NCBI GenBank assembly: GCA_900696485.1
Contig: CAADGG010000024.1
Location: forward strand, 1 to 42,519
Length of the DNA: 42,519 nt
Direction: 5' to 3'
Source: an uncultured Pseudomonadota bacterium
GTDB taxonomy: Bacteria > Myxococcota_A > UBA9160 > PR03
Shown here: one piece after another, positions 17,003-25,883 of the stretch
How the letters are laid out: each line of letters starts with the position of its first letter
Numbering within the stretch: position 1 is the stretch's first letter
Translations under genes and position numbers: made by a program
Notes under the pieces: generated by a model
What the model saw: the letters and a program-made list of their open reading frames with translations, nothing else
The model's database searches: none
What the model was told of the DNA's origin: nothing

Positions 17003-19924
17003 CTACGCCGGGCCGACGCCGTCCAGCTCCGGAGCGAACCCGCGGCGCGAGGTGTTCTCGCAGCTCGCGCGCTGCTGGGCGAACTGCAGCAGGTACTCGC
17101 GACAGCCGGCCTTGATGCCGGCGCCGGAGAGGCCGAGCCCGCCGAACGGCTGCCGTCCGACCAGCGCGCCGGTGATGCCGCGATTCAGATACAGATTGCC
17201 GACGCGGAACTCGCGTCGCGCGCGCTCGAGATGGGCGGGGCGACGGCTGAAGACCCCCCCGGTGAGCTGGTAGACACTGCCATTGGCGATCTCGAGCGCA
17301 TGCTCGAAATCCCGCGCGCGCAGGACCGCGAGCACCGGGCCGAAGATCTCTTCCTGGGCGAGACGATGCTCGGGCTGCACGTCGGTAAACAGGTGCGGCG
17401 CGACGAACGGCTTGCCGCTCGCGCGCGACAGCGTGCCGGGCACGTCCATCGCGAGCGCCAGCGTCGCCTCCCGGCGGCCGATCTCGAGGTACTCCTCGAT
17501 CTTCCGAGCCGCGGCCTCGTCGATCACCGGGCCGACATCGGTCGCCGGATCCAGCGGATCGCCGATCACCAGCGCGCGCGTCGACTCGAGCAGGCGCGGG
17601 ACGAAGCCGTCGTAGGCATCGTCGACGACGATCACCCGGCTGCATGCCGAGCACTTCTGTCCGGCATATCCGAACGCGGAGTCGCGCACGCCGCGGACGG
17701 CCTCGTCTGGGTCGGCCGAGGTGTCGACGAGGATGGCGTTCTTGCCGCCCATCTCACACACCACCTGCTTGACATGGCGCTGGGCGGGATGCGGCTCGTG
17801 CGCGGCGCGCAGGATCTCGAGCCCGACGCGCTGGCTGCCCGTGAAGGCGACGACGGCGACCCGCGGGTCTCGCACCAGCGCGGCGCCGACGCTTTCACCC
17901 TCGCCCGGCAGGAACTGCAACGCGCCGGGCGGCACGCCGGCCTCGCGCAGAAGCTCGCAGAACCGCTGCGCGATTCCCGGCGTCTGCTCGGCGGGCTTCA
18001 CGACGACGGCATTGCCCATCGCGAGCGCGGCCGTCGTCATGCCGGCGCAGATCGCGAGCGGGAAGTTCCACGGGCTGATCACGACGGCGATGCCGCGCGG
18101 CTCCCACCACAGCCGGTTGTCCTCGCCGGCGAAGCGGCCGAGCTGCTGCTCGGTCGCCAGTGCCACGGCATGCCGCGCGTAGAACTCGCAGAAGTCGATC
18201 GCCTCGCAGACGTCGGCGTCCGCCTCGCGCCACGGCTTGCCGGCCTCGCGCACGATGCTGCCGGCCGAGTCGTCGCGCTGCGCACGGAGCCGGGCGGCCG
18301 CGCGCCGGAGGATCTGCGCACGCTCCTCGACGCCGACCGCCCGCCAGCGCGCAAAGCCGGCTTCAGCCGCTGCGAGAACGTCCTGTACGACACGGGCGTC
18401 GCGCACGATCTCGACGCTCGGCACCGTGGCGCGTGCGAGCGCCGCGGAGAAACTCGCACGCTGCCGGGCGTCGGAGAAGTCGCGCATCGGCTCGTTCCCG
18501 AACGGCGCGTCCGGGGCGGGCCGCGGGGCAGCGCTCGCCGGCGCCGACCCGTCGACCCGCGCGTGCGGCGAGCGCAAGAGTTCCGACTCGTCCGCTCCTT
18601 CGAAGCGCTCCGCGCGCAGCCACGAGACGTTCGACGTGTTCTCGAGCAGCCGCCGCACCAGGTAGGCCATTCCGGGGATCATCGGCCCCACCGGCACGTA
18701 CTCCCGCACGCGCAGCCCATGCGCGACGGCCGCGCGCTCGAGAGACTCGGCCATGCCGTAGAGCATCTGGAGTTCGAGCGCCGCGTTCGGCAAGCCGCGC
18801 ATCCGCAGCATCGCCAGGCCGGCCGCGATCGAACGCACGTTGTGCGACCCGATCGCGAGCTGGATGCCACCGTCCCCGGCATGCGCCGGCGCCGCGTCGA
18901 GCAAGCGCGCGGTCATCCGCTCGAAGCACGCGTCGGTCTCCTCCTTGCGCTGCCAGACCGGGCAAGGCCAGCCGCGCTGTCTCGCCTGGATCACCTCGTG
19001 ATCCCAGTACGCGCCCTTCACGAGCCGCACCGTCACCCGTCTGCCGGTCCGATGCGACCAGTCGACGAGGCGCTGCGCATCCGCTTCTCCGCTGCGCAGG
19101 TACGCCTGCAGCGCAAGACCGAGGGGCGCTCCGTGCGTCTCGGCGCAGCGCTCGAACAGCGCCAGCGTGAGGTCCTTCAGCGCGGCCTGCTCGATGTCGA
19201 AGTGGACGAAGACACCGCGCGCCTCGGCGGCACGCAGGATCGGAGCGAGACCATGCTGGAGCCGCTCGATCGAGCCCTCGAAGTCGAGCGGATCGAGCTT
19301 CGGATGCAGCGCCGATAGCTTGATCGAGACGTTCGCACGGGGCACGTCGCCGACCGCGTCGCGCTCGAGCGTCGGCCGTGCCGGCCAGCCCGCCACCTGA
19401 TCGGCCAGCGCCTCGATGAGCCGGAGATAGCGCTGCTGATAGGACTCCGCTTCCCGGACGCTGAGACAAGCCTCTCCGAGCAGGTCCACGGAGAATCCGA
19501 CGCCGTGCTCCCAGCGCTCCCGCAGCCGCGGGAGCGCATCGGTCTCGTCGCTTCCGGCGATGAAGCGGCGCGCCATCGCTTCGATCCGCTTCGAGGTCGT
19601 GCGCGCCAGAACCTTCGGGAGCAGGCGGCCGGCCGAGAGCCCGACACCGAGCCAGCGCGGCGGCGCCACGCCCGGCTGCGAGAGATGATCGTGCAGGTGC
19701 TCCTGGATCTGGCGCGCGCTGCGCAGCGTCGGAAAGGAATCGACGAAGCGGAACAGTTGCGTCCGGAATGCGGCATCGCGCATCGCCCACTGCAGGAGCC
19801 GGCGCTGGCGGTCCGGCTTCTCGCTCGCTTCGGCCTCACGCACGGCGGCGAGCCAGCGGCGGCCGATCGCGATGACCTCCGGCTCGAGCTCACGGCGGTC
19901 GAGCAGCATCTCGGGCGGCACCAC
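17003..19924 (-). CDS. putA: Bifunctional proline dehydrogenase / L-glutamate-gamma-semialdehyde dehydrogenase
   Basis: This 973-residue enzyme oxidises proline to pyrroline-5-carboxylate (FAD domain) and then to glutamate (NAD domain), channelling the intermediate. The proline dehydrogenase barrel fills the N-terminal half, with NVSIKLSALHP, VRLVKGAYWD and a YVPVGPMIPGMAYLVRRLLENTSN segment. The aldehyde dehydrogenase half has ISPWNFPLAI, EMGGKNAI and the catalytic cysteine in GQKCSACSR (about Cys758). There is no N-terminal ribbon-helix-helix domain, so it is a short PutA that should not self-repress. The start is probably GTG at 19924: a GAGGAG site lies seven bases upstream and the codon overlaps the agrE stop by one base. 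An in-frame GTG at 19942 is an alternative. The coupling to agrE implies that the proline made by AgrE is the intended substrate. Confidence 0.95.
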   Translation of the reverse strand: MVPPEMLLDRRELEPEVIAIGRRWLAAVREAEASEKPDRQRRLLQWAMRDAAFRTQLFRFVDSFPTLRSARQIQEHLHDHLSQPGVAPPRWLGVGLSAGRLLPKVLARTTSKRIEAMARRFIAGSDETDALPRLRERWEHGVGFSVDLLGEACLSVREAESYQQRYLRLIEALADQVAGWPARPTLERDAVGDVPRANVSIKLSALHPKLDPLDFEGSIERLQHGLAPILRAAEARGVFVHFDIEQAALKDLTLALFERCAETHGAPLGLALQAYLRSGEADAQRLVDWSHRTGRRVTVRLVKGAYWDHEVIQARQRGWPCPVWQRKEETDACFERMTARLLDAAPAHAGDGGIQLAIGSHNVRSIAAGLAMLRMRGLPNAALELQMLYGMAESLERAAVAHGLRVREYVPVGPMIPGMAYLVRRLLENTSNVSWLRAERFEGADESELLRSPHARVDGSAPASAAPRPAPDAPFGNEPMRDFSDARQRASFSAALARATVPSVEIVRDARVVQDVLAAAEAGFARWRAVGVEERAQILRRAAARLRAQRDDSAGSIVREAGKPWREADADVCEAIDFCEFYARHAVALATEQQLGRFAGEDNRLWWEPRGIAVVISPWNFPLAICAGMTTAALAMGNAVVVKPAEQTPGIAQRFCELLREAGVPPGALQFLPGEGESVGAALVRDPRVAVVAFTGSQRVGLEILRAAHEPHPAQRHVKQVVCEMGGKNAILVDTSADPDEAVRGVRDSAFGYAGQKCSACSRVIVVDDAYDGFVPRLLESTRALVIGDPLDPATDVGPVIDEAAARKIEEYLEIGRREATLALAMDVPGTLSRASGKPFVAPHLFTDVQPEHRLAQEEIFGPVLAVLRARDFEHALEIANGSVYQLTGGVFSRRPAHLERARREFRVGNLYLNRGITGALVGRQPFGGLGLSGAGIKAGCREYLLQFAQQRASCENTSRRGFAPELDGVGPA

Positions 19925-22011
19925 TAGCGCTCCTCGCCGCACAGCCGGCGCGCCAGCAGGTTCAGGAACAGGCCCACGTCCGTGACGATGCCGGTGGATT
20001 CGACCGAACCGCGATCAGCCAGTTTCGTCACGACGGCGGGGCTGATGTCGACACAGATGAGGCGCACGCCGGCCGGCGTCATGTTGCCGACGCCGATCGC
20101 ATGCAGCATCGACGCGAGCAGCAGGATCATGTCGGCGCCTTCGATGGCTCGGGCGCAGGCCGCCTGGGCCTCGATCAGATCCATCTGCGTGTCGGGCAGG
20201 GGGCCGTCGTCCCGGATCGAGCCGGCGAGCACGTACGGAACTCCGTGGCGGACGCACTCGTACATCACGCCCGACGTGAGGATCTCCTGCTCGACGGCGG
20301 CCCGGATGGAGCCGGCGGCGCGCACGCGATTGATCGCCTTCAGATGATGCTGATGGCCGCCGTGCACGCCCTCGCCACGCGCGAGATCCACGCCGAGCGA
20401 GGTCCCGTAGAGGGCCAGCTCGATGTCGTGGACGGGCAGCGCATTGCCGGTCAGCAGCGCCTGCACGGTTCCGCTGCGGATCAGTGCCGCCAGGTGCCGG
20501 CCGCCGCCGGTGTGGATCACGACGGGCCCGGCGACGACGACGATGCGGCCGTCCCGGGCGCGGATGCGCCGCATCTCCCAGGCCAGTTCTTCGACCACCA
20601 GCTCGACGCGGCGCTCGGACGAGACCGACGCGCTCATGAACGCGAAGTCTCCGTCCCGCCGCGTCACCGGCGGGCGCTGGACGCGCACGCCGTCGACGCC
20701 GCAGACCACGCGCGCGCCGAGCGGGAGATCACGCATCAGCGTGCAACGCGGCTGCGGCGGGTCGACGTCCGGATCGACGAGGATCACCGCGTCCATTCGC
20801 TGACTGCCGACGCGATGCCACCGGCCGGCGATCTGGATCTCGGTCGGGTAGATCGTCGTCGCGTAGAAGTCGAGCGGGGCGACCCCCGCGATCGTCACCG
20901 GCTCGAGACGCGCGTCGAGGCTCGATCCGGCGCTGCGCACGCCGAGCGGCAGCAACGACGCGACGATCCACTCGAGCCGTTCCTCGGTGGGCGCGCTGAC
21001 GCGGAGCCGCGCGACGGACGGCTGGTCGTGACGCTCTCCGATCTCGAAGTGCTCGACGCGGAAGCTGCCACCGGCGTCGGCCACGAGGTCGAGCGCGCGG
21101 TTCAAGAGAGTCGTATCCAGCAGATGGCCGTGGAGTTCGAGTCCGGCGTCGCGAATCGGGGATGCCACCGGCGCTCGTGGCTCGTCCGGGATCTCCTGCT
21201 CCAGGTAGAGACACAGGCACTTGGCCGCGCCGCCGGCGAGCAGGAACTCGTCGAGCGCGGTGGTACGCACGCGGTAGCCCCACCCCGCGAGCCGTTCCTG
21301 CAGCGTCTCGGAGGCATGGTTCGTCACGATCGTGGTCCCGACGCGCACGGCGTTGCAGGCGAATCGCAGCGCATCGGCCTCGGCGACCGCGAGCCGCCGC
21401 TCCGCCGGGATCCGGCGCTCGATCTCGCGCAGCGAGAGCTCATCGAACGCTGCCGGGTAGTACAGTACACGCCCCTCCGGCAGTGGGACGAAGCAGGTGT
21501 CGAGGTGATAGAACCGTTGGTCGACGAGCCGCAGCGAGACGACCTCGACGTCCAACAGCCCCGTCAGCGTCCGATGCGATTCGAGCGAGCTGCGCACGCC
21601 GTAACCGGCCCACAGCAGCGGTTCGCCGGGCTGGAACAGGGCATCGCCCTCCCCTTCGAAGGCCTGATCGTCGGGCAGTTCGACCACGCGCAAGCCACGC
21701 GCGGCGAAGAACGCCCTGTCGTGCGTGACCTCCGGAGCGCGCTGGCGCACTCGAAACACCGACGCAACGAACAGATCGTCGAGCACGAGGCCGGCGTTCG
21801 CGACGAAGCACATGTCGGGCAGATGTGGGGCGGCGGGTTGCACGACGAGGGAGGCCAGCGGACGGAGCAGCTCGTAGAGCGCCTGCCACTGTTGCCGGGC
21901 CACGTCGCGCGACGCGCGGCCGACCTGGCCCTCCATCCAGGGATTGATCACGTACTCGACGCCGAACCAGGTCGGCTCGCACATCGCGATCGTCGGCGGG
22001 CGATCGGACAT
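19924..22011 (-). CDS. agrE: Bifunctional arginine dihydrolase / ornithine cyclodeaminase (AgrE/ArgZ type)
   Basis: This 695-residue fusion is about the size of the characterised Anabaena AgrE. The N-terminal about 280 residues are a guanidine-modifying (amidinotransferase-fold) domain with EYVINPWMEGQ near 19-29, Asn72 in FVANAG, His169 in FYHLDTC and Cys265 in GGAAKCLCLY. These align with the catalytic Asn/His/Cys of cyanobacterial arginine dihydrolase ArgZ, which converts arginine to ornithine, CO2 and two NH3. The C-terminal about 400 residues are the LOR/SDH-type domain (TIGR00300) with VVIHTGGGRHLAALI and TGNALPVHDIE, which in AgrE makes proline from ornithine. ATG at 22011 follows GAGGAGGA by nine bases. 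The stop overlaps the putA start, so the pair encodes arginine to proline to glutamate. Function is inferred from these motifs. Confidence 0.9.
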   Translation of the reverse strand: MSDRPPTIAMCEPTWFGVEYVINPWMEGQVGRASRDVARQQWQALYELLRPLASLVVQPAAPHLPDMCFVANAGLVLDDLFVASVFRVRQRAPEVTHDRAFFAARGLRVVELPDDQAFEGEGDALFQPGEPLLWAGYGVRSSLESHRTLTGLLDVEVVSLRLVDQRFYHLDTCFVPLPEGRVLYYPAAFDELSLREIERRIPAERRLAVAEADALRFACNAVRVGTTIVTNHASETLQERLAGWGYRVRTTALDEFLLAGGAAKCLCLYLEQEIPDEPRAPVASPIRDAGLELHGHLLDTTLLNRALDLVADAGGSFRVEHFEIGERHDQPSVARLRVSAPTEERLEWIVASLLPLGVRSAGSSLDARLEPVTIAGVAPLDFYATTIYPTEIQIAGRWHRVGSQRMDAVILVDPDVDPPQPRCTLMRDLPLGARVVCGVDGVRVQRPPVTRRDGDFAFMSASVSSERRVELVVEELAWEMRRIRARDGRIVVVAGPVVIHTGGGRHLAALIRSGTVQALLTGNALPVHDIELALYGTSLGVDLARGEGVHGGHQHHLKAINRVRAAGSIRAAVEQEILTSGVMYECVRHGVPYVLAGSIRDDGPLPDTQMDLIEAQAACARAIEGADMILLLASMLHAIGVGNMTPAGVRLICVDISPAVVTKLADRGSVESTGIVTDVGLFLNLLARRLCGEER

Positions 22012-22114
22012 CGACGAGGCTCCTCCTCGCCACCGGGTGCGGCGGCACACCCTGCGCATCGGACGCGCGGACGCGGCGACGTAGACCGGAACATCGCAGG
22101 TCCAGGCGGAGGGA

Positions 22115-22130
22115 CGCGACCCCGGTGCCG
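22115..22130 (-). promoter_or_regulatory. Candidate sigma-54 promoter of agrE-putA
   Basis: On the minus strand CGGCACCGGGGTCGCG has the GG-N10-GC core and a good -24 element but a weak -12 element (TCGC for TTGC). Transcription would start about 90 bases before the agrE ATG, and the activator gene lies just upstream. In such GC-rich DNA chance matches are common, so this is tentative. Confidence 0.35.
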
Positions 22131-22154
22131 TCTCCCCACGATCGGAACCCGCGG

Positions 22155-22198
22155 CCGGCCTCGCCGGCGATCGCGCCGGCGAGGTCGGCCGGCCGAAT
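22155..22198. repeat. 44-base near-copy of the helicase C-terminal coding segment
   Basis: These 44 bases match 23917-23960 at 42 positions in the same orientation. On the minus strand the helicase copy encodes IRPADLVGAIAGEAG, and this copy would read IRPADLAGAIAGEAG. It lies in the 297-base gap between the sigma-54 activator gene and agrE. One of the two substitutions creates a perfect 11-bp stem with a 4-base loop (22159-22169 with 22174-22184). It could be a fossil of a second helicase C-terminus or a reused hairpin. Confidence 0.6.
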
Positions 22199-22308
22199 CG
22201 GCGCCACCGACGTCGAGCAGGTCGGTCACGACGTCGGCCGAACCCGACCAACACGCGATTCGCGAGGCTCTGACGTCGGTCGAGTCCTAGCCGGACGATC
22301 TGGGGCGC

Positions 22309-23364
22309 CTATTCACCCGAACCATGCGCGAGGCCCCGCGCCCGGTACACATTGATGCGGCTATAGAGCGTCTTGAGGCTGATCCCCAGGAGCTTGGCGG
22401 CCTCCGGCTTCCTGCCGCCCAGCTGTTCGAGCGTGGCGAGGATCAGCTCCTGTTCCGCCATGGCGATGGAACTCCCCACCATCGCTCGTGTGACCGGAGC
22501 GCTTCCGCCATTCCGCGCCGCGGCGCTCGGCTCGCAGAACGCCTCGGCCGGCAGCTCGACATCGCCGAGAATGAAGGCCCGCTGCACGGCGCTTCGGAGT
22601 TCTCGCACGTTCCCCGGCCAGGTCATCTGGTTCAGCCGCTCGAGCGCTCCGCTCCCCCAGTGCTTGGTCGAGCCGGCCTGGCGGTTGAACTCCGCCAGGA
22701 AATGCTGCGCAAGCAGGGAGATGTCGTCCCCGCGGCTTCGGAGAGGAGGCATGTCGATCGGGAAGACGTTCAGGCGGTAGAAGAGATCCTCCCGGAGTCG
22801 TCCTTCCTTCACGGCCTGCCGGGGATCCCGGTTGGTGGTGGCAACGATCCGAACGTCCAACTGGACGGGCTCGCTGCTGCCGACCCGCAGGAGCACTCCG
22901 GTTTCGAGAATCCGCAGCAGTTTCGCCTGCATCTCGAGCGACATCTCCGTCACCTCGTCGAGCATCAGGGTCCCGCCGGAAGCTCGCTCGAAGTAGCCGA
23001 TGCGCCGGTGATTCGCGCCGGTGAAGCTGCCACGCTCGTGGCCGAAGAGTTCGCTCTCGAACAAGCTCGACGAGACCGCGCCGCAGTTCACCGGTAGGAA
23101 GACGCCGTGGCTTCGCGAGCTCATCCCATGGATACGCTCGGCGACGAGTTCCTTCCCGGTTCCGCTCTCGCCGGTGATCAGCACGGGGGCAGCCGTCGGC
23201 GCGACGCGTTCGATCAGCTCGTACAACGCGAGCATCGCGCTCGAGCGACCGATGATGCCCTCGCACCCCACGTGTTTGTGAGGTCGGGCGAAACCGCGCG
23301 CAGACGCAGAGGCGCGGAGAGCACGGACAGGGGGGTCGAGGTCGCGAACAGTGGAGGTTTGCAT
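22309..23364 (-). CDS. Sigma-54-dependent transcriptional activator without sensor domain
   Basis: This 351-residue bacterial enhancer-binding protein uses ATP hydrolysis to remodel sigma-54 RNA polymerase. The AAA+ domain spans about residues 35-265: Walker A GESGTGKE (65-72), the sigma-54 contact loop GSFTGA (112-117, a mild variant of GAFTGA), Walker B GGTLMLDEV (130-138) and the arginine-finger region near 190-210. A Fis-type helix-turn-helix occupies about 317-338 (GRKPEAAKLLGISLKTLYSR). Only about 35 residues precede the AAA+ domain, so it lacks a receiver, GAF or ACT domain, like PspF. Its signal must come from a partner or from its own expression. ATG at 23364 is the only sensible start, with a weak ribosome site. 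A consensus sigma-54 promoter at 23484-23499 lies upstream. The position before agrE-putA suggests it controls arginine catabolism. Confidence 0.9.
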   Translation of the reverse strand: MQTSTVRDLDPPVRALRASASARGFARPHKHVGCEGIIGRSSAMLALYELIERVAPTAAPVLITGESGTGKELVAERIHGMSSRSHGVFLPVNCGAVSSSLFESELFGHERGSFTGANHRRIGYFERASGGTLMLDEVTEMSLEMQAKLLRILETGVLLRVGSSEPVQLDVRIVATTNRDPRQAVKEGRLREDLFYRLNVFPIDMPPLRSRGDDISLLAQHFLAEFNRQAGSTKHWGSGALERLNQMTWPGNVRELRSAVQRAFILGDVELPAEAFCEPSAAARNGGSAPVTRAMVGSSIAMAEQELILATLEQLGGRKPEAAKLLGISLKTLYSRINVYRARGLAHGSGE

Positions 23365-23483
23365 CCGACCAGAGTGCCACGAAACGCTCGCGAGCGGACT
23401 CCTCGGATCTCCGTAGATCGATCCCTGCAAGTGGGGCTTCGTCGTCCGCGCCAGCTGTCCTTGCCTGGATACCTTGCAAAGCC

Positions 23484-23499
23484 TGCAAAGCGCGTGCCA
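23484..23499 (-). promoter_or_regulatory. Consensus-perfect sigma-54 promoter before the activator gene
   Basis: Read on the minus strand the sequence is TGGCACGCGCTTTGCA. It matches every position of the -24/-12 consensus TGGCACG-N4-TTGCW with exact spacing. Transcription would start near 23472, about 108 bases before the activator ATG at 23364. The overlapping direct repeat TGCAAAGC (twice, 23475-23490 region) is a further feature. This implies autoregulation, or control by another enhancer-binding protein. Confidence 0.85.
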
Positions 23500-23534
23500 C
23501 CGAGGTTCGCCGCCCTCGCTGTACGCAGAAGACC

Positions 23535-23556
23535 CGCCGGCATCATGATGCCGGCG
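23535..23556. promoter_or_regulatory. Perfect 22-bp palindrome, probable upstream activator site
   Basis: The left half CGCCGGCATCA is followed immediately by its exact reverse complement, with no spacer. It is centred about 48 bases upstream of the -24 element at 23498, and no U-run follows it on either strand, so an operator or enhancer site is more likely than a terminator. The rest of the 404-base gap 23365-23768 holds a 12-bp palindrome (23385-23396), a 6-bp stem at 23628-23644 and a 6-bp stem at 23732-23749 just after the helicase stop. No gene is visible in it. Confidence 0.55.
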
Positions 23557-23768
23557 CGGATCCGCACTCGTTTGTACAAGCGCCGGCCTGGCTCGCTGCC
23601 GACCCCCCCGGATCTCTCCTGATTTCGTCGGTGAGCAGCACCGAAGAATGAGCGCTCCCTGCGCTTGGGATCGCTCGCCATGATCGTCCCGGTCCTGATC
23701 GTGATCCGCGCGGTGCCGACGTGGTCACACAGCCGACCATGGAGTCGGCAGTCGGGGAGCGGCTGGCC

Positions 23769-25649
23769 TCAGGTCTCGCGGCGGACGACGACCTTCTGGC
23801 CGCGCAGCTTCGTCGCGCGCAGCGCCGCGAGGATCGTGTCGACGAGTTCCTCCGGCACCTCGACGAGGGCGTAGCGCTCGCTGATCTCGATCGCGCCGAC
23901 GAGGCGCGCGGAGATCCCGGCCTCGCCGGCGATCGCGCCGACGAGGTCGGCCGGCCGGATACCGCTGCTCCGCCCCGCTCCGACCCAGATCCGTGTCGAC
24001 TCGCCGGAGCGGCCGGCACCCGCGGCGCGCCGGGGCCGCGGCTGCTCGCCGGGGCGCCGGCGCATCGGCGAACGCGGCTCGGTCGGCACGGGCTGCGGAA
24101 TCTCGCGATCATCCCCGTCTCCGCCGGCCGCCGCATGCGCCATCTGCACGGCCGCCGCAGCGATGTCGACGATGTCGAACTCCTCCGCCAGCGCCTCGAC
24201 CACGACGCGCGTCCCATCGAGCTTGCCGGCCACCAGCCGCTCGCGCAGCGCGGCCCGCGTCAGCTCGAGCCGTCGGGCATGCAGATCGACGACGGTCGGA
24301 ACCGCCTCGACCTCGATCCGCTGCTTCGTCACCCGCTCGATGCTGCGCAGCAGCCGGTGCTCACGCGGCTCGACGAGCGTGATGGCGGTGCCGGTGCGCC
24401 CGGCGCGTCCGGTGCGGCCGATGCGATGGACGTAGGCGTCGATCGACGCCGGCAGGTCATAGTTGACGACGTGCGACAGGCGCTCGATGTCGAGGCCGCG
24501 CGCCGCCACGTCCGTCGCGACCAGCAGATCCATCGCGCCGTCGCGAAAGCGGCTCAACACGCGGTCGCGCCGGCGCTGCTCCATGCCGCCGTGCAACGCC
24601 TCAGCCCGGTGTCCGTGCGCCACCAGCCGTTCGACCAGCGAATCCACCTCGAGACGCGTGCGGCAGAACACCAGCGCCGAGTCCGGGCGCTCGATCTCGA
24701 GCACGCGTTCGAGGGCGGCCGGCTTGTGCGCGCGGCCGACCACGTACGCCACCTGCCGCACGCGCGGCAACTCCCCCGCGCCGCGCTTCTCGCCGGCGAT
24801 CGTGACGCGCGCGGCCTCTCGCAGATGGCGCTTCGCGATCGACAGGATCCGGCCGGGCATGGTCGCCGAAAACAGTGCGGTCTGGCGCTCCGACGGCGTC
24901 GCGTCGAGAATCGCATCGAGGTCTTCGGCGAATCCGATGTCGAGCATCTCGTCCGCCTCGTCGAGCACGGCGACGCGGATCTTCTCGAGTTTCAGCGTGC
25001 CGCGCCGGATGTGATCGAGCGCGCGGCCCGGCGTCGCGACGACGACGGCGGTGCCGCGCTCGAGGCCGCGGATCTGCTGGTACATCGACGCGCCGCCGTA
25101 GAGCGGCAGGACGCCGAGGCCGACGCCGCGCGCGTACTTGTGGATCGCCTCGGCGACCTGCATCGCGAGCTCGCGCGTCGGAACGAGCACGAGGCCGGCC
25201 GGCCCGCCGCGCCGGGCGGAACCGCTGCCCTCGGCGATCCGCTGCAGCATCGGCAGCGCGAACGCCGCCGTCTTCCCGGTTCCGGTCGCCGCCTGCGCGA
25301 GGACATCGCGGCCGGCGAGTAGTAGCGGGATCGTTTCGCGCTGGACCGGCGTCGGCTCCTCGTAGCCGAGGGCCGTCAGCGAGGAGACCAGCGACTCGAT
25401 CAGCCCGAGGCCGGCGAAGCCGTCGGGCGTCGCCGCGCCCCCCGACTTCCCTCCCGTCTCTTCAGGCGGTTCAGCCGGCTCAGGCGGGCTCGAAGCCCGC
25501 GCACGCGCACGCGCGGGCTTGGCGCCGCCGGACTTTCCGCCCGCGGATTTCGCGTGCGTGGGTTTCGGGGCGTCCGGGGCGTCGGATTTCGGCTCGAGTC
25601 GGCGCGGACACACCGCAGGCAGTCTGTCCCTCGACGCCGCGAGCCGCAA
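23769..25649 (-). CDS. DEAD-box ATP-dependent RNA helicase with DbpA-type RNA-binding domain
   Basis: This is an RNA helicase of the DeaD/CsdA type (about 626 residues) that unwinds structured RNA, often in ribosome assembly or cold adaptation. After a Lys/Ala/Pro-rich N-terminal extension of about 70 residues come the Q motif (EEPTPVQ), motif I AQAATGTGKT, PTRELA, LDEADE, SAT, then ALVFCRT, ATDVAARGLDIE and HRIGRTGRAGRTG. A C-terminal DbpA-like RNA-binding domain includes IRPADLVGAIAGEAGI and ends with RGQKVVVRRET. The start is uncertain: TTG at 25649 gives the longest frame and GTG at 25613 is an alternative. The 234 bases to the antiporter upstream show no gene. A 44-base piece of its C-terminal coding sequence recurs at 22155-22198. 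Confidence 0.92.
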   Translation of the reverse strand: MRLAASRDRLPAVCPRRLEPKSDAPDAPKPTHAKSAGGKSGGAKPARARARASSPPEPAEPPEETGGKSGGAATPDGFAGLGLIESLVSSLTALGYEEPTPVQRETIPLLLAGRDVLAQAATGTGKTAAFALPMLQRIAEGSGSARRGGPAGLVLVPTRELAMQVAEAIHKYARGVGLGVLPLYGGASMYQQIRGLERGTAVVVATPGRALDHIRRGTLKLEKIRVAVLDEADEMLDIGFAEDLDAILDATPSERQTALFSATMPGRILSIAKRHLREAARVTIAGEKRGAGELPRVRQVAYVVGRAHKPAALERVLEIERPDSALVFCRTRLEVDSLVERLVAHGHRAEALHGGMEQRRRDRVLSRFRDGAMDLLVATDVAARGLDIERLSHVVNYDLPASIDAYVHRIGRTGRAGRTGTAITLVEPREHRLLRSIERVTKQRIEVEAVPTVVDLHARRLELTRAALRERLVAGKLDGTRVVVEALAEEFDIVDIAAAAVQMAHAAAGGDGDDREIPQPVPTEPRSPMRRRPGEQPRPRRAAGAGRSGESTRIWVGAGRSSGIRPADLVGAIAGEAGISARLVGAIEISERYALVEVPEELVDTILAALRATKLRGQKVVVRRET

Positions 25650-25883
25650 GCGGCGGGCCGCCCATACGGGCCGGCCGGCAGCGCCGCGCCCGGTGCGTAT
25701 CGTAGGTTCTCGACGCGAACCCGCACGGCACGATGAGCCGGTGGAGCCGGTGCGGCGCAGCGATCGGACCCGCCGTCTTGCGTCTCCGGCCGTGATCCTT
25801 TTCCGTGTCTGTCCCGCCCCTCGAGAGCCCGAGCCGGCGGTGCGATGCGCACGCTCCTTCCCGTCCAGCCCGGCCGCCGGCCT

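Noticed and set aside
17003..19924. PutA truncated at the N-terminus
   Set aside because: The missing ribbon-helix-helix domain is normal for short PutA proteins of about 1000 residues; both catalytic domains are complete.
22155..22198. The 11-bp hairpin as a terminator of the sigma-54 activator gene
   Set aside because: It lies about 110 bases past the stop, has no U-run, and its sequence is explained by similarity to the helicase coding segment.
17231..22290. Two long plus-strand frames opposite putA and agrE
   Set aside because: The minus strand carries PutA and AgrE with catalytic motifs. The plus-strand products are Arg/Gly/His-rich with no domain.
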